From assembly GCF_014109725.1 (NCBI RefSeq), contig NZ_CP058554.1:868001-932000 (forward strand): 64,000 nucleotides of DNA, in the 5' to 3' direction. The translations under genes were made by a program, and so were the position numbers. This stretch comes from Comamonas piscis. GTDB lineage: Bacteria > Pseudomonadota > Gammaproteobacteria > Burkholderiales > Burkholderiaceae_C. Positions 1-11,700 of this stretch are shown one piece after another (position 1 is the first letter of the stretch; the number at the start of each line of letters is the position of its first letter). The notes beneath the pieces are model-generated. The model searched no databases. It was not told where the DNA came from and worked only from the letters and a program-made list of their open reading frames with translations.

Positions 1-1
1 C

Positions 2-532
2 CAGAACCCCGGCAAGTACAGCTATGGCAGCTCGGGCGTGGGCACGGCCCTGCACATTGCCGGTGAGATGGTGCAGCAGGCCGGCAATGTGACGATGACC
101 CATGTGCCCTATAAGGGCGTCGCGCCACTGACCAATGACCTGCTGGGCGGCAGCCTGGAGTTGGGGGTGTTTGTGCTGTCCTCGGGCCTGCCACATATCC
201 GCGCCGGCAAGGTGGTGGCGCTGGGTACGACCGAGGCCAAGCGCTCCAGCGTGACGCCCGACATCCCCGCGTTGGCCGAGACCTCGGCGTTTGCCAAGGT
301 CGATATCAACAGCTGGTTTGCGCTGATGGGCCCCGCCAAGCTGCCCCCGCAGGTGCTCACGGCCTTGCGTGCGGCCATCGATGACACCCTGCAATCCCCC
401 AGCTTTCGCGCCAAGCTCGAAGCCAGTGGCAATGTGATGGCCGCGCCCGGCCAGGACATGGGCGCATTCTTGAAGGCCCAGGTGGCCAAGTACCAGCAGA
501 TCGTCGAGACCGCGAAGATCGAAGACCGCTGA
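2..532 (+). CDS. Bug/TctC-family periplasmic solute-binding protein, C-terminal part
   Basis: Only the last 176 residues lie in the window; the frame is open from base 2 and ends in TGA. It shows the Bug-family pattern: a GKYSYGSSGVGT stretch followed by HIAGEM, then HVPYKG and the DLLGG segment of the second lobe, and a C-terminal AKYQQIV helix. Bug proteins are periplasmic receptors of tripartite tricarboxylate-type uptake and usually bind carboxylated compounds; many are orphans without TctA/TctB beside them. Its partners would be upstream of the window. The ligand cannot be predicted. Family assignment is firm, function is general only. Confidence 0.9.
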   Translation, partial: QNPGKYSYGSSGVGTALHIAGEMVQQAGNVTMTHVPYKGVAPLTNDLLGGSLELGVFVLSSGLPHIRAGKVVALGTTEAKRSSVTPDIPALAETSAFAKVDINSWFALMGPAKLPPQVLTALRAAIDDTLQSPSFRAKLEASGNVMAAPGQDMGAFLKAQVAKYQQIVETAKIEDR

Positions 533-554
533 GCGCGGTCTCCTTCGGCTTGGT

Positions 555-1496
555 TTAGCGACGCGCCGCCTGCAGCCAGCGGCCGCCCCAGACCACCACC
601 ACCAGCGCCAGCACCACAAACACCGCGCCGGCCCATTGCCAGGCCGTCACCGTCTCGCCGAGCACCAGCATCCCGGTGCTGAGGCCGATGACCGGCACGC
701 AGAGGCTGAAGGGCGCCACCCGGTTGGCGGAGTAGCGCTGGATCAGCTTGGTCCACAGCCCATAGCCGACGATGGTGGCCACCCAGCCCAGGTAGGCGAT
801 GGAAGCCCAGGCCAGCCAGGGGATCTGCTGCCAGGTCTCGGCATGCAGCCACTTGCCCACGCTGCCCTCGTCCAACCAGGCGCTCAACCCGATAAAGGGC
901 AGGATGGGCATCAGGCTGCTCCAGGCAATAAAGCCCACCGGGTTGTAGCGCGCGTTTTCCTTTTGCGCCAGGCGCACCACCACGTTGGAGCAGGCCCAGG
1001 AGGTGGCTGCGCACAGCACCAGCAGCAGGCCCGCCAACGTTGTGCCGCCCGCGCCTTGGCTGCGCAGCTCGTTGACCAGCAGGCAGGCCAGCCCGAGCGC
1101 GGCAATGCCCATGCCTGCGACCAGCGGGCGGCCGGGCCGCTCGCGCAGCAGCACCCAGGTCCAGACGGCGGTGAGAAACACCTGGGTCTGCAGCACCACG
1201 CTGGCCAGCGATGCCGTCATGCCCACCTTCAGCGCGGTGAACAAGAAGCCAAACTGGCCCACGCCCTGCAGCAGGCCAAACAGCACCACCCAGCGCCAAT
1301 GCACGCGCGGCGGCTTGATAAACAGCACCAGCGGAAACGCCGCGCAGAGGTAGCGCAGGGCGCCCAGCTCAAACGGGGTCAGGCTTTGCAGGCCCCATTT
1401 CATGATCACAAAGTTGATGCCCCATACCACCACCACGACCAGCGCCAACGCGAGGTCAGTGGGACGAAAGGGAAGCGGAGTGCTGGAAGCAGACAT
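555..1496 (-). CDS. DMT-superfamily EamA-type transporter (10 TM metabolite exporter)
   Basis: A 313-residue, very hydrophobic protein with two tandem EamA repeats of about five membrane helices each; the first begins near LALALVVVVVWGINFV and the second near TLAGLLLVLCAATSW. The conserved NFVxxKxG and ALRY elements after the first helix are typical of EamA/RhaT drug-metabolite transporters, which export amino acids or other small metabolites through the inner membrane. The nearest known style is E. coli EamA (O-acetylserine/cysteine export), but the substrate is inferred only. I chose the ATG at 1496; a GTG at 1523 in the same frame would add nine residues, and neither has a clear ribosome-binding site. 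It converges with the Bug gene. Confidence 0.85.
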   Translation of the reverse strand: MSASSTPLPFRPTDLALALVVVVVWGINFVIMKWGLQSLTPFELGALRYLCAAFPLVLFIKPPRVHWRWVVLFGLLQGVGQFGFLFTALKVGMTASLASVVLQTQVFLTAVWTWVLLRERPGRPLVAGMGIAALGLACLLVNELRSQGAGGTTLAGLLLVLCAATSWACSNVVVRLAQKENARYNPVGFIAWSSLMPILPFIGLSAWLDEGSVGKWLHAETWQQIPWLAWASIAYLGWVATIVGYGLWTKLIQRYSANRVAPFSLCVPVIGLSTGMLVLGETVTAWQWAGAVFVVLALVVVVWGGRWLQAARR

Positions 1497-1589
1497 GGCT
1501 GGAGACGCCGCTGTGCGCAGCACCTGTTGTTATGAGAGGTTTGCCAGCAGTGTAGGAGCAAGCCCATGGGCTTGCTGGCACTGCGCTAT

Positions 1590-2789
1590 TCAGCGCAAGG
1601 CACGCGTGGGCGACAGTGCCTGGGGCTGCACGCCCTGGCTGGCCAGTGCCGGGTCCAGCGGCTCATGCAAGGCCAGGTTGCGCGCCAGCAGGCCGTAGCC
1701 GTAGGCGCTCTGGATGCCATAGCCGCCCTGCGCAGCCACCCACAAAAACTGCGGCGCCTGCGCATCCCAGCCGATCACCATCTCGCCATCGGCCACAAAG
1801 GAGCGCAGGCCCGCCCAGCTATGGCTGGGACGGCGGATGTCGAAGTGGCTGGCCTGCATGATGCGGTCAATGCCCTCGGCAATGTCCATCATCTCGGGCT
1901 GTACATCATGCGGGTGGGTGGCATCGGCATTGGCGGGCGAGCCCAGCAGTTGGCCAGCATCGGGCTTGAAGTACCACTGCTCGCCAATATCGATAACGGC
2001 CGGCCAGTGCTGGCCGTCCATGCCGGCAGGCATTGCAAAGGTGAAGGCGCTGCGGCGCTTGGGCGTAAGGCCAATGCTGGCGGCTCCGGCCATCTGACCC
2101 AGTTCGTCGGCCCAGGCACCGGCGGCATTCACGACATGGCGTGCCAGCAGCTGGCGGCCATCGGCCAGGCTGATCTGCCAGTGGCTGGCGCTGGCATCCC
2201 ACTGCAGGCTTTGCACCAGCGCATGGGTCCACAGCTGGCCGCCGCGTCGGCGCATGCCCCGCAAAAAGCCCTGATGCAGCGCATGCACATCGATATCGCG
2301 GGCGCCATCGTCGGTGAATCCAGCCTCCAGTACGTCGGTGTTCAGCGCCGGCAAAAAGGCTTTCAGTTCGGCTTTGTCCAGCCAGCGGGCGCCGGGCGAA
2401 TGCTGGCGCGCCTCATCGTAAGCAGCTTGCAGCGCGGGCAACTGCTCGGGCGTGGCCACATACAGCACGCCCCGGGGGCTGACCAGCGCATGCTCGGCAA
2501 AGTCGGCCGGCGGCTGCTCGTAAAACTGGCGGCTCGCCCGGGTGAGCGCTTGCACCTGGGGCGGGCCATAGTGCTCTTCAAACAGCGCGGCCGAGCGGCC
2601 GGTGGTGTGGTAGCCGGGCTGGGATTCCTGCTCCAGCACGAGCACCTGGGCGCTATCGGCCAGGTGCCAGGCGGTGGCGCTGCCGGCCATGCCGGCGCCG
2701 ATGACGACAAAATCCCAGACCGCCGGGCTGGCGCTGGCAGACAGGGGGACCGAGGGGGTGGCCGAAGGGGAACTGTTGGGGGTTTCCAT
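1590..2789 (-). CDS. FAD-dependent amino-acid oxidase/dehydrogenase-like protein (DAO family)
   Basis: A 399-residue flavoprotein of the DAO (DadA/glycine oxidase-like) family. After a Ser/Pro-rich leader of about 25 residues there is a beta-strand and the dinucleotide motif GAGMAG (31-36), with the ribose-binding Glu near residue 53. A TTGRSAA segment follows, typical of the covalent or tight FAD site, and there is a late GGYGIQ motif near the C terminus. Such enzymes oxidise D- or secondary amino acids to imines; the substrate here is unknown. In-frame ATGs at 2798 and 2864 would add 3 or 25 residues, the latter running into the divergent gene at 2832, so 2789 is preferred. Only 42 bp separate the two divergent starts. 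Confidence 0.85.
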   Translation of the reverse strand: METPNSSPSATPSVPLSASASPAVWDFVVIGAGMAGSATAWHLADSAQVLVLEQESQPGYHTTGRSAALFEEHYGPPQVQALTRASRQFYEQPPADFAEHALVSPRGVLYVATPEQLPALQAAYDEARQHSPGARWLDKAELKAFLPALNTDVLEAGFTDDGARDIDVHALHQGFLRGMRRRGGQLWTHALVQSLQWDASASHWQISLADGRQLLARHVVNAAGAWADELGQMAGAASIGLTPKRRSAFTFAMPAGMDGQHWPAVIDIGEQWYFKPDAGQLLGSPANADATHPHDVQPEMMDIAEGIDRIMQASHFDIRRPSHSWAGLRSFVADGEMVIGWDAQAPQFLWVAAQGGYGIQSAYGYGLLARNLALHEPLDPALASQGVQPQALSPTRALR

Positions 2790-2831
2790 GGTCAGCATGG
2801 TAAGGTCAGCAACACTTCGCAAAGGGCAAAC

Positions 2832-3980
2832 ATGAGACAGAAACAGGCACGCAAGGGTTTTCATTCATGGGCGCTGGGCGCCAGCTGGCTGCTGGCCGCC
2901 TGTGCTGCCAGCACCGCGCAGGCACAAACTGCAGCGCCTGCACTGCCCAAGCCCACGGTAGTGGGCAGCGGCTACCTCAACCCCTGGGCCATTGCGCCCT
3001 TGCCGGACAAACGCTTTTTGCTGACCGAGCGCGGCGGCAAGCTCTGGCTGCTCGATGCCGAGGGCCGCAAGCAGTCGGAGCTGCAAGGCGTGCCCAAGGT
3101 GGTGGATGCCGGGCAGGGCGGCTTGCTGGATGTCGTGGCCGACAGCCAGTTCGCCAGCAACCGCCGCATCTTCTTTTGCTTCAGCGAAGCCGGCCCCCAG
3201 GCCGGCACCAACAGCACGGCACTGGCCTCGGCGCGCATCTCCGCCAATGACCGCCAGCTGGAAGACGTCAAAGTGCTGTTCAGCCAGCGCCCCAAGGCCA
3301 AGAGCAATGCCCACTTTGGCTGCCGCATCGCCGAGACGCCGGATGGCAACCTGTTCCTCAGCCTGGGCGATCGCTTCTCCCAGCGCGACGATGCGCAGAG
3401 CCTGAACAATCACCACGGCAAGTTGGTGCGCATCGCCAAGGATGGCAGCGTGCCCAAGGACAACCCCTATGTGGGCCGCCAGGATGCGCTGCCCGAGATC
3501 TATAGCTACGGCCACCGTAACAGCCAGGGCCTGGCCGTGGCAGCGGATGGCAGCCTGTGGCAGCACGAGCACGGCCCGCAGGGCGGTGACGAGATCAACC
3601 GGCCCCAGCCCGGCAAGAACTATGGCTGGCCGGTGATCACCTACGGCGAGGAATACGGCGGCGGCAAGATCGGAGAAGGTACGCAAAAGTCCGGCATGGA
3701 GCAGCCCTTGCACTACTGGGTGCCCAGCATTGCGCCCTCGGGCATGGCCTTTGTCACGAGCGACCGCTATGGATCGGCGTGGAAAGGCAGCCTGCTGGTG
3801 GGTGGCCTCAAGTCGCGCAGCGTCGCCCAGCTGACGGTCAAGGACGGCAAGGTGACGGGTGAGAAGCGCCTCTATGAATCGCTGGGTGAGCGCATCCGCG
3901 ATGTGCGCCAGGGCGCCGATGGCTTGGTCTACCTGCTGACTGATGGGCCCGATGGCAAGCTGATTCGGCTGGTGCCCTGA
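2832..3980 (+). CDS. PQQ-dependent aldose sugar dehydrogenase (YliI-like), secreted
   Basis: A 382-residue protein with an N-terminal export signal (positive MRQKQARKG, hydrophobic stretch, AQA-type cleavage near residue 32). The rest is the six-bladed GSDH/sorbosone dehydrogenase beta-propeller. Visible family marks are the opening blade NPWAIAPLPDKRFLLTERGG, the SLGDR segment, the GHRNSQGL motif and the HEHGPQGGDE motif that lines the PQQ/calcium site, followed by NYGWP. The family oxidises aldose sugars in the periplasm using PQQ. No pqq genes are in the window, so the cofactor must come from elsewhere. The ATG at 2832 gives a proper signal peptide; the longer upstream frame is a shadow. 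Confidence 0.9.
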   Translation: MRQKQARKGFHSWALGASWLLAACAASTAQAQTAAPALPKPTVVGSGYLNPWAIAPLPDKRFLLTERGGKLWLLDAEGRKQSELQGVPKVVDAGQGGLLDVVADSQFASNRRIFFCFSEAGPQAGTNSTALASARISANDRQLEDVKVLFSQRPKAKSNAHFGCRIAETPDGNLFLSLGDRFSQRDDAQSLNNHHGKLVRIAKDGSVPKDNPYVGRQDALPEIYSYGHRNSQGLAVAADGSLWQHEHGPQGGDEINRPQPGKNYGWPVITYGEEYGGGKIGEGTQKSGMEQPLHYWVPSIAPSGMAFVTSDRYGSAWKGSLLVGGLKSRSVAQLTVKDGKVTGEKRLYESLGERIRDVRQGADGLVYLLTDGPDGKLIRLVP

Positions 3981-3999
3981 GGATCGCTGGCGACGGGGC

Positions 4000-4464
4000 T
4001 TACAGCTTGCGCTTGAAGCCTAGATGGCTGGGCGCAAAGCCCAGTTTTTCGTAGAAGCGCTGGGCATCGGCCCGGCTTTTGTCGGTGGTCAGTTGCACCG
4101 CCGTGCAGCCCTGGGCACGGCATTGCGCCACTGCCCATTCCAGCATTTGCTGGCCCGCACCGACACCACGCAGTTCCGCCGCAATGCGCACCGATTCGAT
4201 CTGGCCCTGCCAGGCCCCCGTGTGCGCCAGGCCAGGCACAAAGGACAGCTGCAGCGTGCCCACCACCTGCCCATGCAACTCCGCCACCACCAGGCGCTGG
4301 TTGGCATCGGCGCAGATGGCATCAAAGGCGGCGATGTAGCGCGGATCGGGCGGGTCGGCCAGCACCTCGCGTGCGCGGCCCAGCGCATCATCGGCCAGCA
4401 GCGCAATGATGGCGGGCAGATCGGCCAGGGTGGCGGTGCGGAAGACCAGGTGAGAGATAGGCAC
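4000..4464 (-). CDS. GNAT family N-acetyltransferase
   Basis: A 154-residue single-domain GNAT protein. It opens with RTATLADLPAIIALLADD, the usual beta1-alpha1 part of acetyltransferases. Motif A (VRIAAELRGVGAGQQML, about residues 93-109) contains the acetyl-CoA pyrophosphate loop RGVGAG. The end, RFYEKLGF, is the canonical motif B. Acceptor substrate unknown. It sits 39 bp from uvrA on the same strand and may be transcribed with it, as uvrA is upstream of it on the minus strand. Confidence 0.85.
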   Translation of the reverse strand: MPISHLVFRTATLADLPAIIALLADDALGRAREVLADPPDPRYIAAFDAICADANQRLVVAELHGQVVGTLQLSFVPGLAHTGAWQGQIESVRIAAELRGVGAGQQMLEWAVAQCRAQGCTAVQLTTDKSRADAQRFYEKLGFAPSHLGFKRKL

Positions 4465-4503
4465 GGTGTCAGCTGTCTGGGTGCTTGAATCGCCGCAACC
4501 GCC

Positions 4504-7653
<3,150 letters not shown>

Positions 7654-7985
7654 GTGCGGCGGCGAGGTCCAAAACCCCTCATGATAGCCAGCCTGTCTGT
7701 CAGCTGTGCAATACCCCGGCTATCGCTGCACTGGGTTGGCGGATAAACACCAGAATGGCGGGGCATTTTGGCAGCTGCCTATCTGCATAATTGTCGAAAA
7801 ATTGAGAGTGGGTCTGAAGTATTAGCTATTGTTTTTGAGAGCAAGTCCCCGCTGTGGAGATTCCGTCTGCCAGCAGGGCTTGCGGCAGCGCCCTACACTT
7901 GCCGCTGGCCGTTGTGGCCGCCCGTCCCTTGTTTGCCTGCGTATCGCCCTTGTCTCTCTCCTCCGTTTCTTCCTCCTCCACGGCC
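7654..7985. other. Intergenic region between divergent uvrA and MFS gene
   Basis: This 332-bp stretch separates the uvrA start from the MFS start and must hold both promoters. The part from about 7780 to 7850 is clearly richer in A and T than the surroundings (TGCATAATTGTCGAAAAATTG and a TTAGCTATTGTTTTTGA run). I looked for CTG-N10-CAG LexA boxes and found none that fit well. An in-frame ATG at 7854 would extend the MFS protein by 44 mostly low-complexity residues and is judged not to be used. Confidence 0.5.
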
Positions 7986-9185
7986 ATGTCGCCGGCAGAG
8001 CGCCGCTCCAGCTTCAGCCTGGCGCTGATTTTTGCCCTGCGCATGCTGGGCCTGTTTTTGGTGCTGCCGGTGTTTGCGCTGGAGGCCCACAAGTACCCCG
8101 GCGGCGATGACCCGGCGCTGGTGGGGCTGGCCATGGGCGTCTATGGCCTCACCCAGGCGCTGTGCCAGCTGCCGCTGGGCATGGCCTCGGACCGCTTTGG
8201 TCGCAAAAAAGTGATTGTGCTGGGCCTGCTGGTGTTTGCCGCCGGCAGCTTGGTGGCGGGGCTAGCCGGTAACCTGCATACCCTGCTGCTGGGCCGGGCG
8301 CTGCAAGGCGCCGGTGCCGTGTCGGCGGCCGTGACCGCGTTGCTGGCCGACCAGACCCGCGACGAGGTGCGCACCAAGGCCATGGCCCTGGTAGGCGCCA
8401 GCATCGGCCTGATGTTTGCGCTGGCGCTGGTGCTGAGCCCGCTGCTCGTGGTGCATATCGGCCTGAGCGGCCTGTTTTTGATGACCTGTGGCCTGGCGCT
8501 GGGCGGTATTGTGGTGGTGCTGTGGGTGGTGCCCCCTGAGCCGCTGGAGCACCGGGGCGGCGCGCGCGGCGGCTTGCGTGACGTGTTTCGCCATGCGGAT
8601 CTGGTGCGGCTCAATGCTGGCGTGTTTGTACTGCATACCGTGCAGATGTCGATGTGGGTCGCCGTGCCGGCCATGCTGGTCGCTGCCGGCCTGCCCAAGG
8701 CAGCGCACTGGCAGGTCTACCTGCCGGCGGTGCTGCTGTCCTTTGTGCTGATGGGCGGGCTGTTTGCGCTGGAGCGGCGCGGTTATCTGCGCGGCGCCTT
8801 GCTGGGCTCAATCGCGCTGGTGGCGCTGGTGCAGATCGCTCTGGGCCTGGTCGCCACCTCGGGCCATGCGCCCACGCTGTGGCTGATGGGCGTGCTGCTG
8901 TTTGTGTTCTTCTGCGGCTTCAATGCGCTGGAGGCGACGCAGCCCAGCCTGGTCTCGCGCATGGCACCCGCGTCGCTGCGCGGTGCGGCCCTGGGCAGCT
9001 ACAACACCTTGCAGTCGCTAGGCCTGTTTGCCGGCGGAGCGCTGGGCGGGGCCTTGATCCGCTGGGGCAGCGTGACGGATTTGTTCATCGCCACCAGCGC
9101 GCTGGCGCTGCTGTGGCTGGTGCTGACCTGGCCGCTGCAACCGCTGGGCCGCAGCGTTGCTGGGGCTGGCGCTGCACAAAAGTAA
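7986..9185 (+). CDS. Major facilitator superfamily exporter (YajR-like, 12 TM)
   Basis: A 399-residue MFS permease. The N-terminal half begins SLALIFALRMLGLFLVLPVF, and the hallmark loop between helices 2 and 3 reads GMASDRFGRKK. A motif-C-like PLL stretch lies in helix 5. Helices 7-12 follow after a short cytoplasmic loop rich in Gly and Arg (residues about 188-200). The closest match in style is the E. coli YajR group of proton-driven drug/unknown exporters, but this copy lacks the C-terminal ferredoxin-like YAM domain. The start at MSPAERRSS is chosen because the alternative upstream ATG (7854) adds an unlikely tail. Confidence 0.85.
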   Translation: MSPAERRSSFSLALIFALRMLGLFLVLPVFALEAHKYPGGDDPALVGLAMGVYGLTQALCQLPLGMASDRFGRKKVIVLGLLVFAAGSLVAGLAGNLHTLLLGRALQGAGAVSAAVTALLADQTRDEVRTKAMALVGASIGLMFALALVLSPLLVVHIGLSGLFLMTCGLALGGIVVVLWVVPPEPLEHRGGARGGLRDVFRHADLVRLNAGVFVLHTVQMSMWVAVPAMLVAAGLPKAAHWQVYLPAVLLSFVLMGGLFALERRGYLRGALLGSIALVALVQIALGLVATSGHAPTLWLMGVLLFVFFCGFNALEATQPSLVSRMAPASLRGAALGSYNTLQSLGLFAGGALGGALIRWGSVTDLFIATSALALLWLVLTWPLQPLGRSVAGAGAAQK

Positions 9186-9295
9186 GCGCTGGCTGGGCAA
9201 GGGGTGGCGCTGTCACCCCTTGCTGCCAATGCTGCGCGCACCTGCCGAGAAATTCCCGGCCGCTTTGGGGTAGGATACGCCCCTGAATCTCAGTG

Positions 9296-9359
9296 ATGGG
9301 CGCTTTGACGTGCTGCAATGCCTGCAGCACTGCCAATACATAGTAGGCGCCCATTTTTT
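9296..9359 (+). promoter_or_regulatory. Nested hairpin with T-run in ssb leader
   Basis: An outer 8-bp stem (ATGGGCGC at 9296-9303 with GCGCCCAT at 9347-9354) encloses an inner 8-bp stem (GTGCTGCA 9310-9317 with TGCAGCAC 9323-9330). The outer stem runs straight into six Ts (9354-9359). It lies 20 bp before the ssb start codon. It could be the terminator of the MFS gene or an attenuator for ssb; the sequence alone does not decide. Confidence 0.55.
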
Positions 9360-9378
9360 AATAGGAAATACTGCAACC

Positions 9379-9969
9379 ATGGCATCCGTCAACAAAGTCA
9401 TCATCGTCGGCAACCTCGGCCGCGACCCGGAAATGCGCACCTTCCCGTCGGGCGACCAGGTGGCCAACGTCACCATCGCCACCACTGACCGCTGGCGCGA
9501 CAAGAACAGCGGTGAGAACAAGGAAGCCACCGAATGGCACCGCGTGGTGTTCAATGGCCGCCTGGCTGAAATCGTCGGCCAGTACCTACGCAAGGGCAGC
9601 CAGGTCTATGTAGAAGGCAGCCTGCGCACCCGCAAGTGGACCGACCAGGCCACCGGCCAAGAGCGCTACGCCACCGAAATCCGTGCCGATTCCATGCAAA
9701 TGCTGGGCAGCCGCCAAGGCCAGGGCGGCCCTGGTGGCCAAGGCGGTGGTGATGACTACGGCTATGGCGACAGCGGCTACGGCGACCAAGGTGGCGGTGG
9801 CGGTGCTCCCGCAGGCAACTTCCAGCGCCGCGCCCCGGCACCGGCCATGGCCCCAGCCGCCGCACCCCGCCAGGCGCCACCTCCCCGTCCTGCACCGGCT
9901 CCAATGCCCGCGCCGGCCCCACGCGCTGCGTCGGGCTTTGACGATATGGACGACGATATTCCGTTCTAG
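9379..9969 (+). CDS. ssb: Single-stranded DNA-binding protein (SSB)
   Basis: A 196-residue SSB that coats single-stranded DNA in replication, recombination and repair. The OB fold occupies about residues 1-112 (NKVIIVGNLGRDPEMR, WHRVVFNGRLAE, QVYVEGSLRTRKW). It is followed by a Gly/Asp/Tyr-rich then Pro/Ala-rich disordered tail. The C-terminal tip DDDIPF is the conserved acidic peptide that binds partner proteins. Length fits betaproteobacterial SSBs. A nested hairpin with a T-run lies just upstream and a strong terminator directly downstream, so the gene is probably a single transcription unit. Confidence 0.97.
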   Translation: MASVNKVIIVGNLGRDPEMRTFPSGDQVANVTIATTDRWRDKNSGENKEATEWHRVVFNGRLAEIVGQYLRKGSQVYVEGSLRTRKWTDQATGQERYATEIRADSMQMLGSRQGQGGPGGQGGGDDYGYGDSGYGDQGGGGGAPAGNFQRRAPAPAMAPAAAPRQAPPPRPAPAPMPAPAPRAASGFDDMDDDIPF

Positions 9970-9972
9970 AGC

Positions 9973-10479
9973 CTACCTTTCCTGATTTGTCAATAAAAGG
10001 TCCGTGGCGCGTACGCTGTGGACCTTTTTTAATTGCCGTTGATAGGCTGCAAAATTTTTGATTTTCGCAGCAGCGACCGGCTGGTGCGTGCCCAGCGCGG
10101 TAAATTGATTGAGGATTGACGCACGAATATTGAGCTCAACCACCTGGCGCTCAAACGTCCTGGCCATCACCTTCTTGCCCAGGCGTTTGAAGCAATTCAT
10201 CTTGGTTTCTACCAGAGACCTTCGGTGATAGCCGCTCCATCTTTTCCAGATAGCCCTCCCCAGCCTCCCATACGCCTTGACCGCTTCATTGCGGTGAGCA
10301 AATGCCAGCCCTTTGGGCAGCTTCGCTCCTTTGCGTGGCGGGATGATTGGAATGGCTCCCCGCAGGTAGCACGCCTTTTGTGCATCCTGGGTGTCGTACG
10401 CTCCATCACTGGTAAGGCTGGCTATCTCTTCATTGCTTGGGATTTGAGCTGGCAGGTCAATGTGTATAGGAAACCGCAG
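9973..10479 (-). pseudogene. IS5-family transposase remnant, C-terminal part
   Basis: Read on the minus strand, an open frame of about 168 codons runs from just below the TAA at 10480-10482 to 9973. It contains the second catalytic Asp region (TSDGAYDTQDA) and the diagnostic Y(2)R(3)E(6)K signature of IS5-family DDE transposases (YHRRSLVETKMNCFK), then MARTFERQV and ILNQFTALGT. The first catalytic Asp and the whole N-terminal half are missing. The last 15-20 residues read through the ssb terminator, so the natural C terminus and the IS end are also lost, and no terminal inverted repeat is seen. It is a dead fragment that borders the Fic gene. Confidence 0.85.
9995..10030 (+). terminator. Intrinsic terminator after ssb
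   Basis: AAAAGGTCC (9995-10003) pairs with GGACCTTTT (10020-10028), giving a 9-bp stem and a 16-nt loop that end in a six-T run. It starts 26 bp after the ssb stop codon. The reading frame of the adjoining transposase remnant runs through it on the other strand, so that remnant has lost its original end. Confidence 0.85.
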
Positions 10480-10584
10480 TTAGCTATGCAGATGGCAGCT
10501 GCATTGCACGAAAAGGTGCAGTAAACGCAGCTTTTCTATACACGTGGGCGGCGATATGTATAAGAATTAGCGTTTTCTATACAT
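10463..10584. promoter_or_regulatory. Four TGTATAG-type sites upstream of fic
   Basis: One AT-rich motif occurs four times in alternating orientation ahead of the Fic start: TGTATAGGAAA at 10463-10473, its complement TTTTCTATACA at 10532-10542, ATGTATAAGAA at 10556-10566 and its complement TTTTCTATACAT at 10573-10584. The last pair forms an inverted repeat with a 6-bp spacer that ends 14 bp before the ATG. The arrangement suggests operator sites, possibly for the Fic protein's own winged-helix domain, overlapping the promoter. Confidence 0.55.
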
Positions 10585-10598
10585 GTTCTGTTAGCCTC

Positions 10599-11657
10599 AT
10601 GGAATCCCTTGCCGCGCTGCGGGCCGAGCGCTTTGACACGGCCCCCATTCTCAAGAAGTTGGCCAGCGCCAGCCGCAAGCTGGCGGAGCTGAAGGGCATT
10701 GCTTCGGCCATACCCAATCAAGGCATTCTCATCAACACCTTGGGTTTGCAGGAGGCAAAGGACAGCTCAGAAATTGAGAACATTGTCACCACGCACGATG
10801 AGCTCTTCAAAGACGATGTGTCCCCGGAGAACCAACTGTCTGCCGCCAGCAAAGAGGTGCTGAGTTACCGGCAGGCGTTGTACACGGGCTTTCGGCTGGT
10901 GAAAGAGACTGGCTTGCTGACAGCCAACCACCTGATTGAGATGCAACGTGAGCTGGAGCGCAACCATGCAGGCTTTCGCAAGTTGCCCGGCACGGCCTTG
11001 AAGGATGGCGCAGGGCGCACGGTGTATACACCGCCGCAGGAGCCGGATGCCATCGTGGCGCTGATGCGTGATTTGGAGCAGGCCATCAACGACCCCGGTG
11101 CAGTGCCCGTAGACGCGCTCATCAAGATGGCGCTGATTCACCATCAGTTTGAGAGCATTCACCCCTTCTATGATGGCAATGGCCGAACGGGGCGCATTTT
11201 GAATGTGCTGTATTTGGTTAAAGAGGGGCTGCTGGACATTCCGGTGCTGTACTTGAGCCACCATATTGTGCAAACCAAGGCTGAGTATTACCGCCTGCTG
11301 CAGGCCGTGCGTGACGACGATGCGTGGGAGGACTGGGTGCTGTACATGCTAGAGGCGGTGGAGCAGACAGCCCAGCAGACAGTGAAGAAGGTGATTGCTA
11401 TTCGGGATGCCTTGTTTGACTACAAGCACCGCATTCGGGAGCAGCACAAGTTCTACAGCCAAGACCTCATCAACAGCTTGTTTATGCATCCCTACACCAA
11501 GATTGAGTTCATGCAGAACGACCTGCAGGTATCACGGTTGACGGCGACCAAGTATCTGGATGCTCTGACGAAGACAGGCTTTTTGCTAAAGCAGAAGGTG
11601 GGGCGCAGCAACTACTACATTAACCATGCGTTGACCGGAATTTTGACGACGCCCTAA
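10599..11657 (+). CDS. Class II Fic-family AMP-transferase with C-terminal winged helix
   Basis: A 352-residue Fic protein. The catalytic motif HPFYDGNGRTGR is at 188-199, matching HxFx(D/E)GNGRxxR exactly. An inhibitory helix motif SSEIEN (56-61) fits (S/T)xxxE(G/N) and precedes the Fic core, which makes it class II with built-in autoinhibition. A TVYTPP flap segment lies near 141. The C terminus from about residue 290 looks like a winged helix (NDLQVSRLTATKYLDAL). Such enzymes transfer AMP to hydroxyl side chains of target proteins; the target is unknown. Base composition is lower in GC than the neighbours, and the gene is bracketed by two truncated transposases, so it was probably acquired by transfer. 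No separate antitoxin is seen. Confidence 0.93.
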   Translation: MESLAALRAERFDTAPILKKLASASRKLAELKGIASAIPNQGILINTLGLQEAKDSSEIENIVTTHDELFKDDVSPENQLSAASKEVLSYRQALYTGFRLVKETGLLTANHLIEMQRELERNHAGFRKLPGTALKDGAGRTVYTPPQEPDAIVALMRDLEQAINDPGAVPVDALIKMALIHHQFESIHPFYDGNGRTGRILNVLYLVKEGLLDIPVLYLSHHIVQTKAEYYRLLQAVRDDDAWEDWVLYMLEAVEQTAQQTVKKVIAIRDALFDYKHRIREQHKFYSQDLINSLFMHPYTKIEFMQNDLQVSRLTATKYLDALTKTGFLLKQKVGRSNYYINHALTGILTTP

Positions 11658-11700
11658 TGGATAAGCAAAAGAGCTTGAGGGGAAAGAATGGGCCAATACC

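Noticed and set aside
1566..2831. N-terminal extension of the sugar dehydrogenase to 1566
   Set aside because: The extension is antisense to the FAD oxidase and would abolish the signal peptide.
7654..7760. SOS (LexA) box upstream of uvrA
   Set aside because: CTGT and CAG pieces occur but never with the CTG-N10-CAG spacing.
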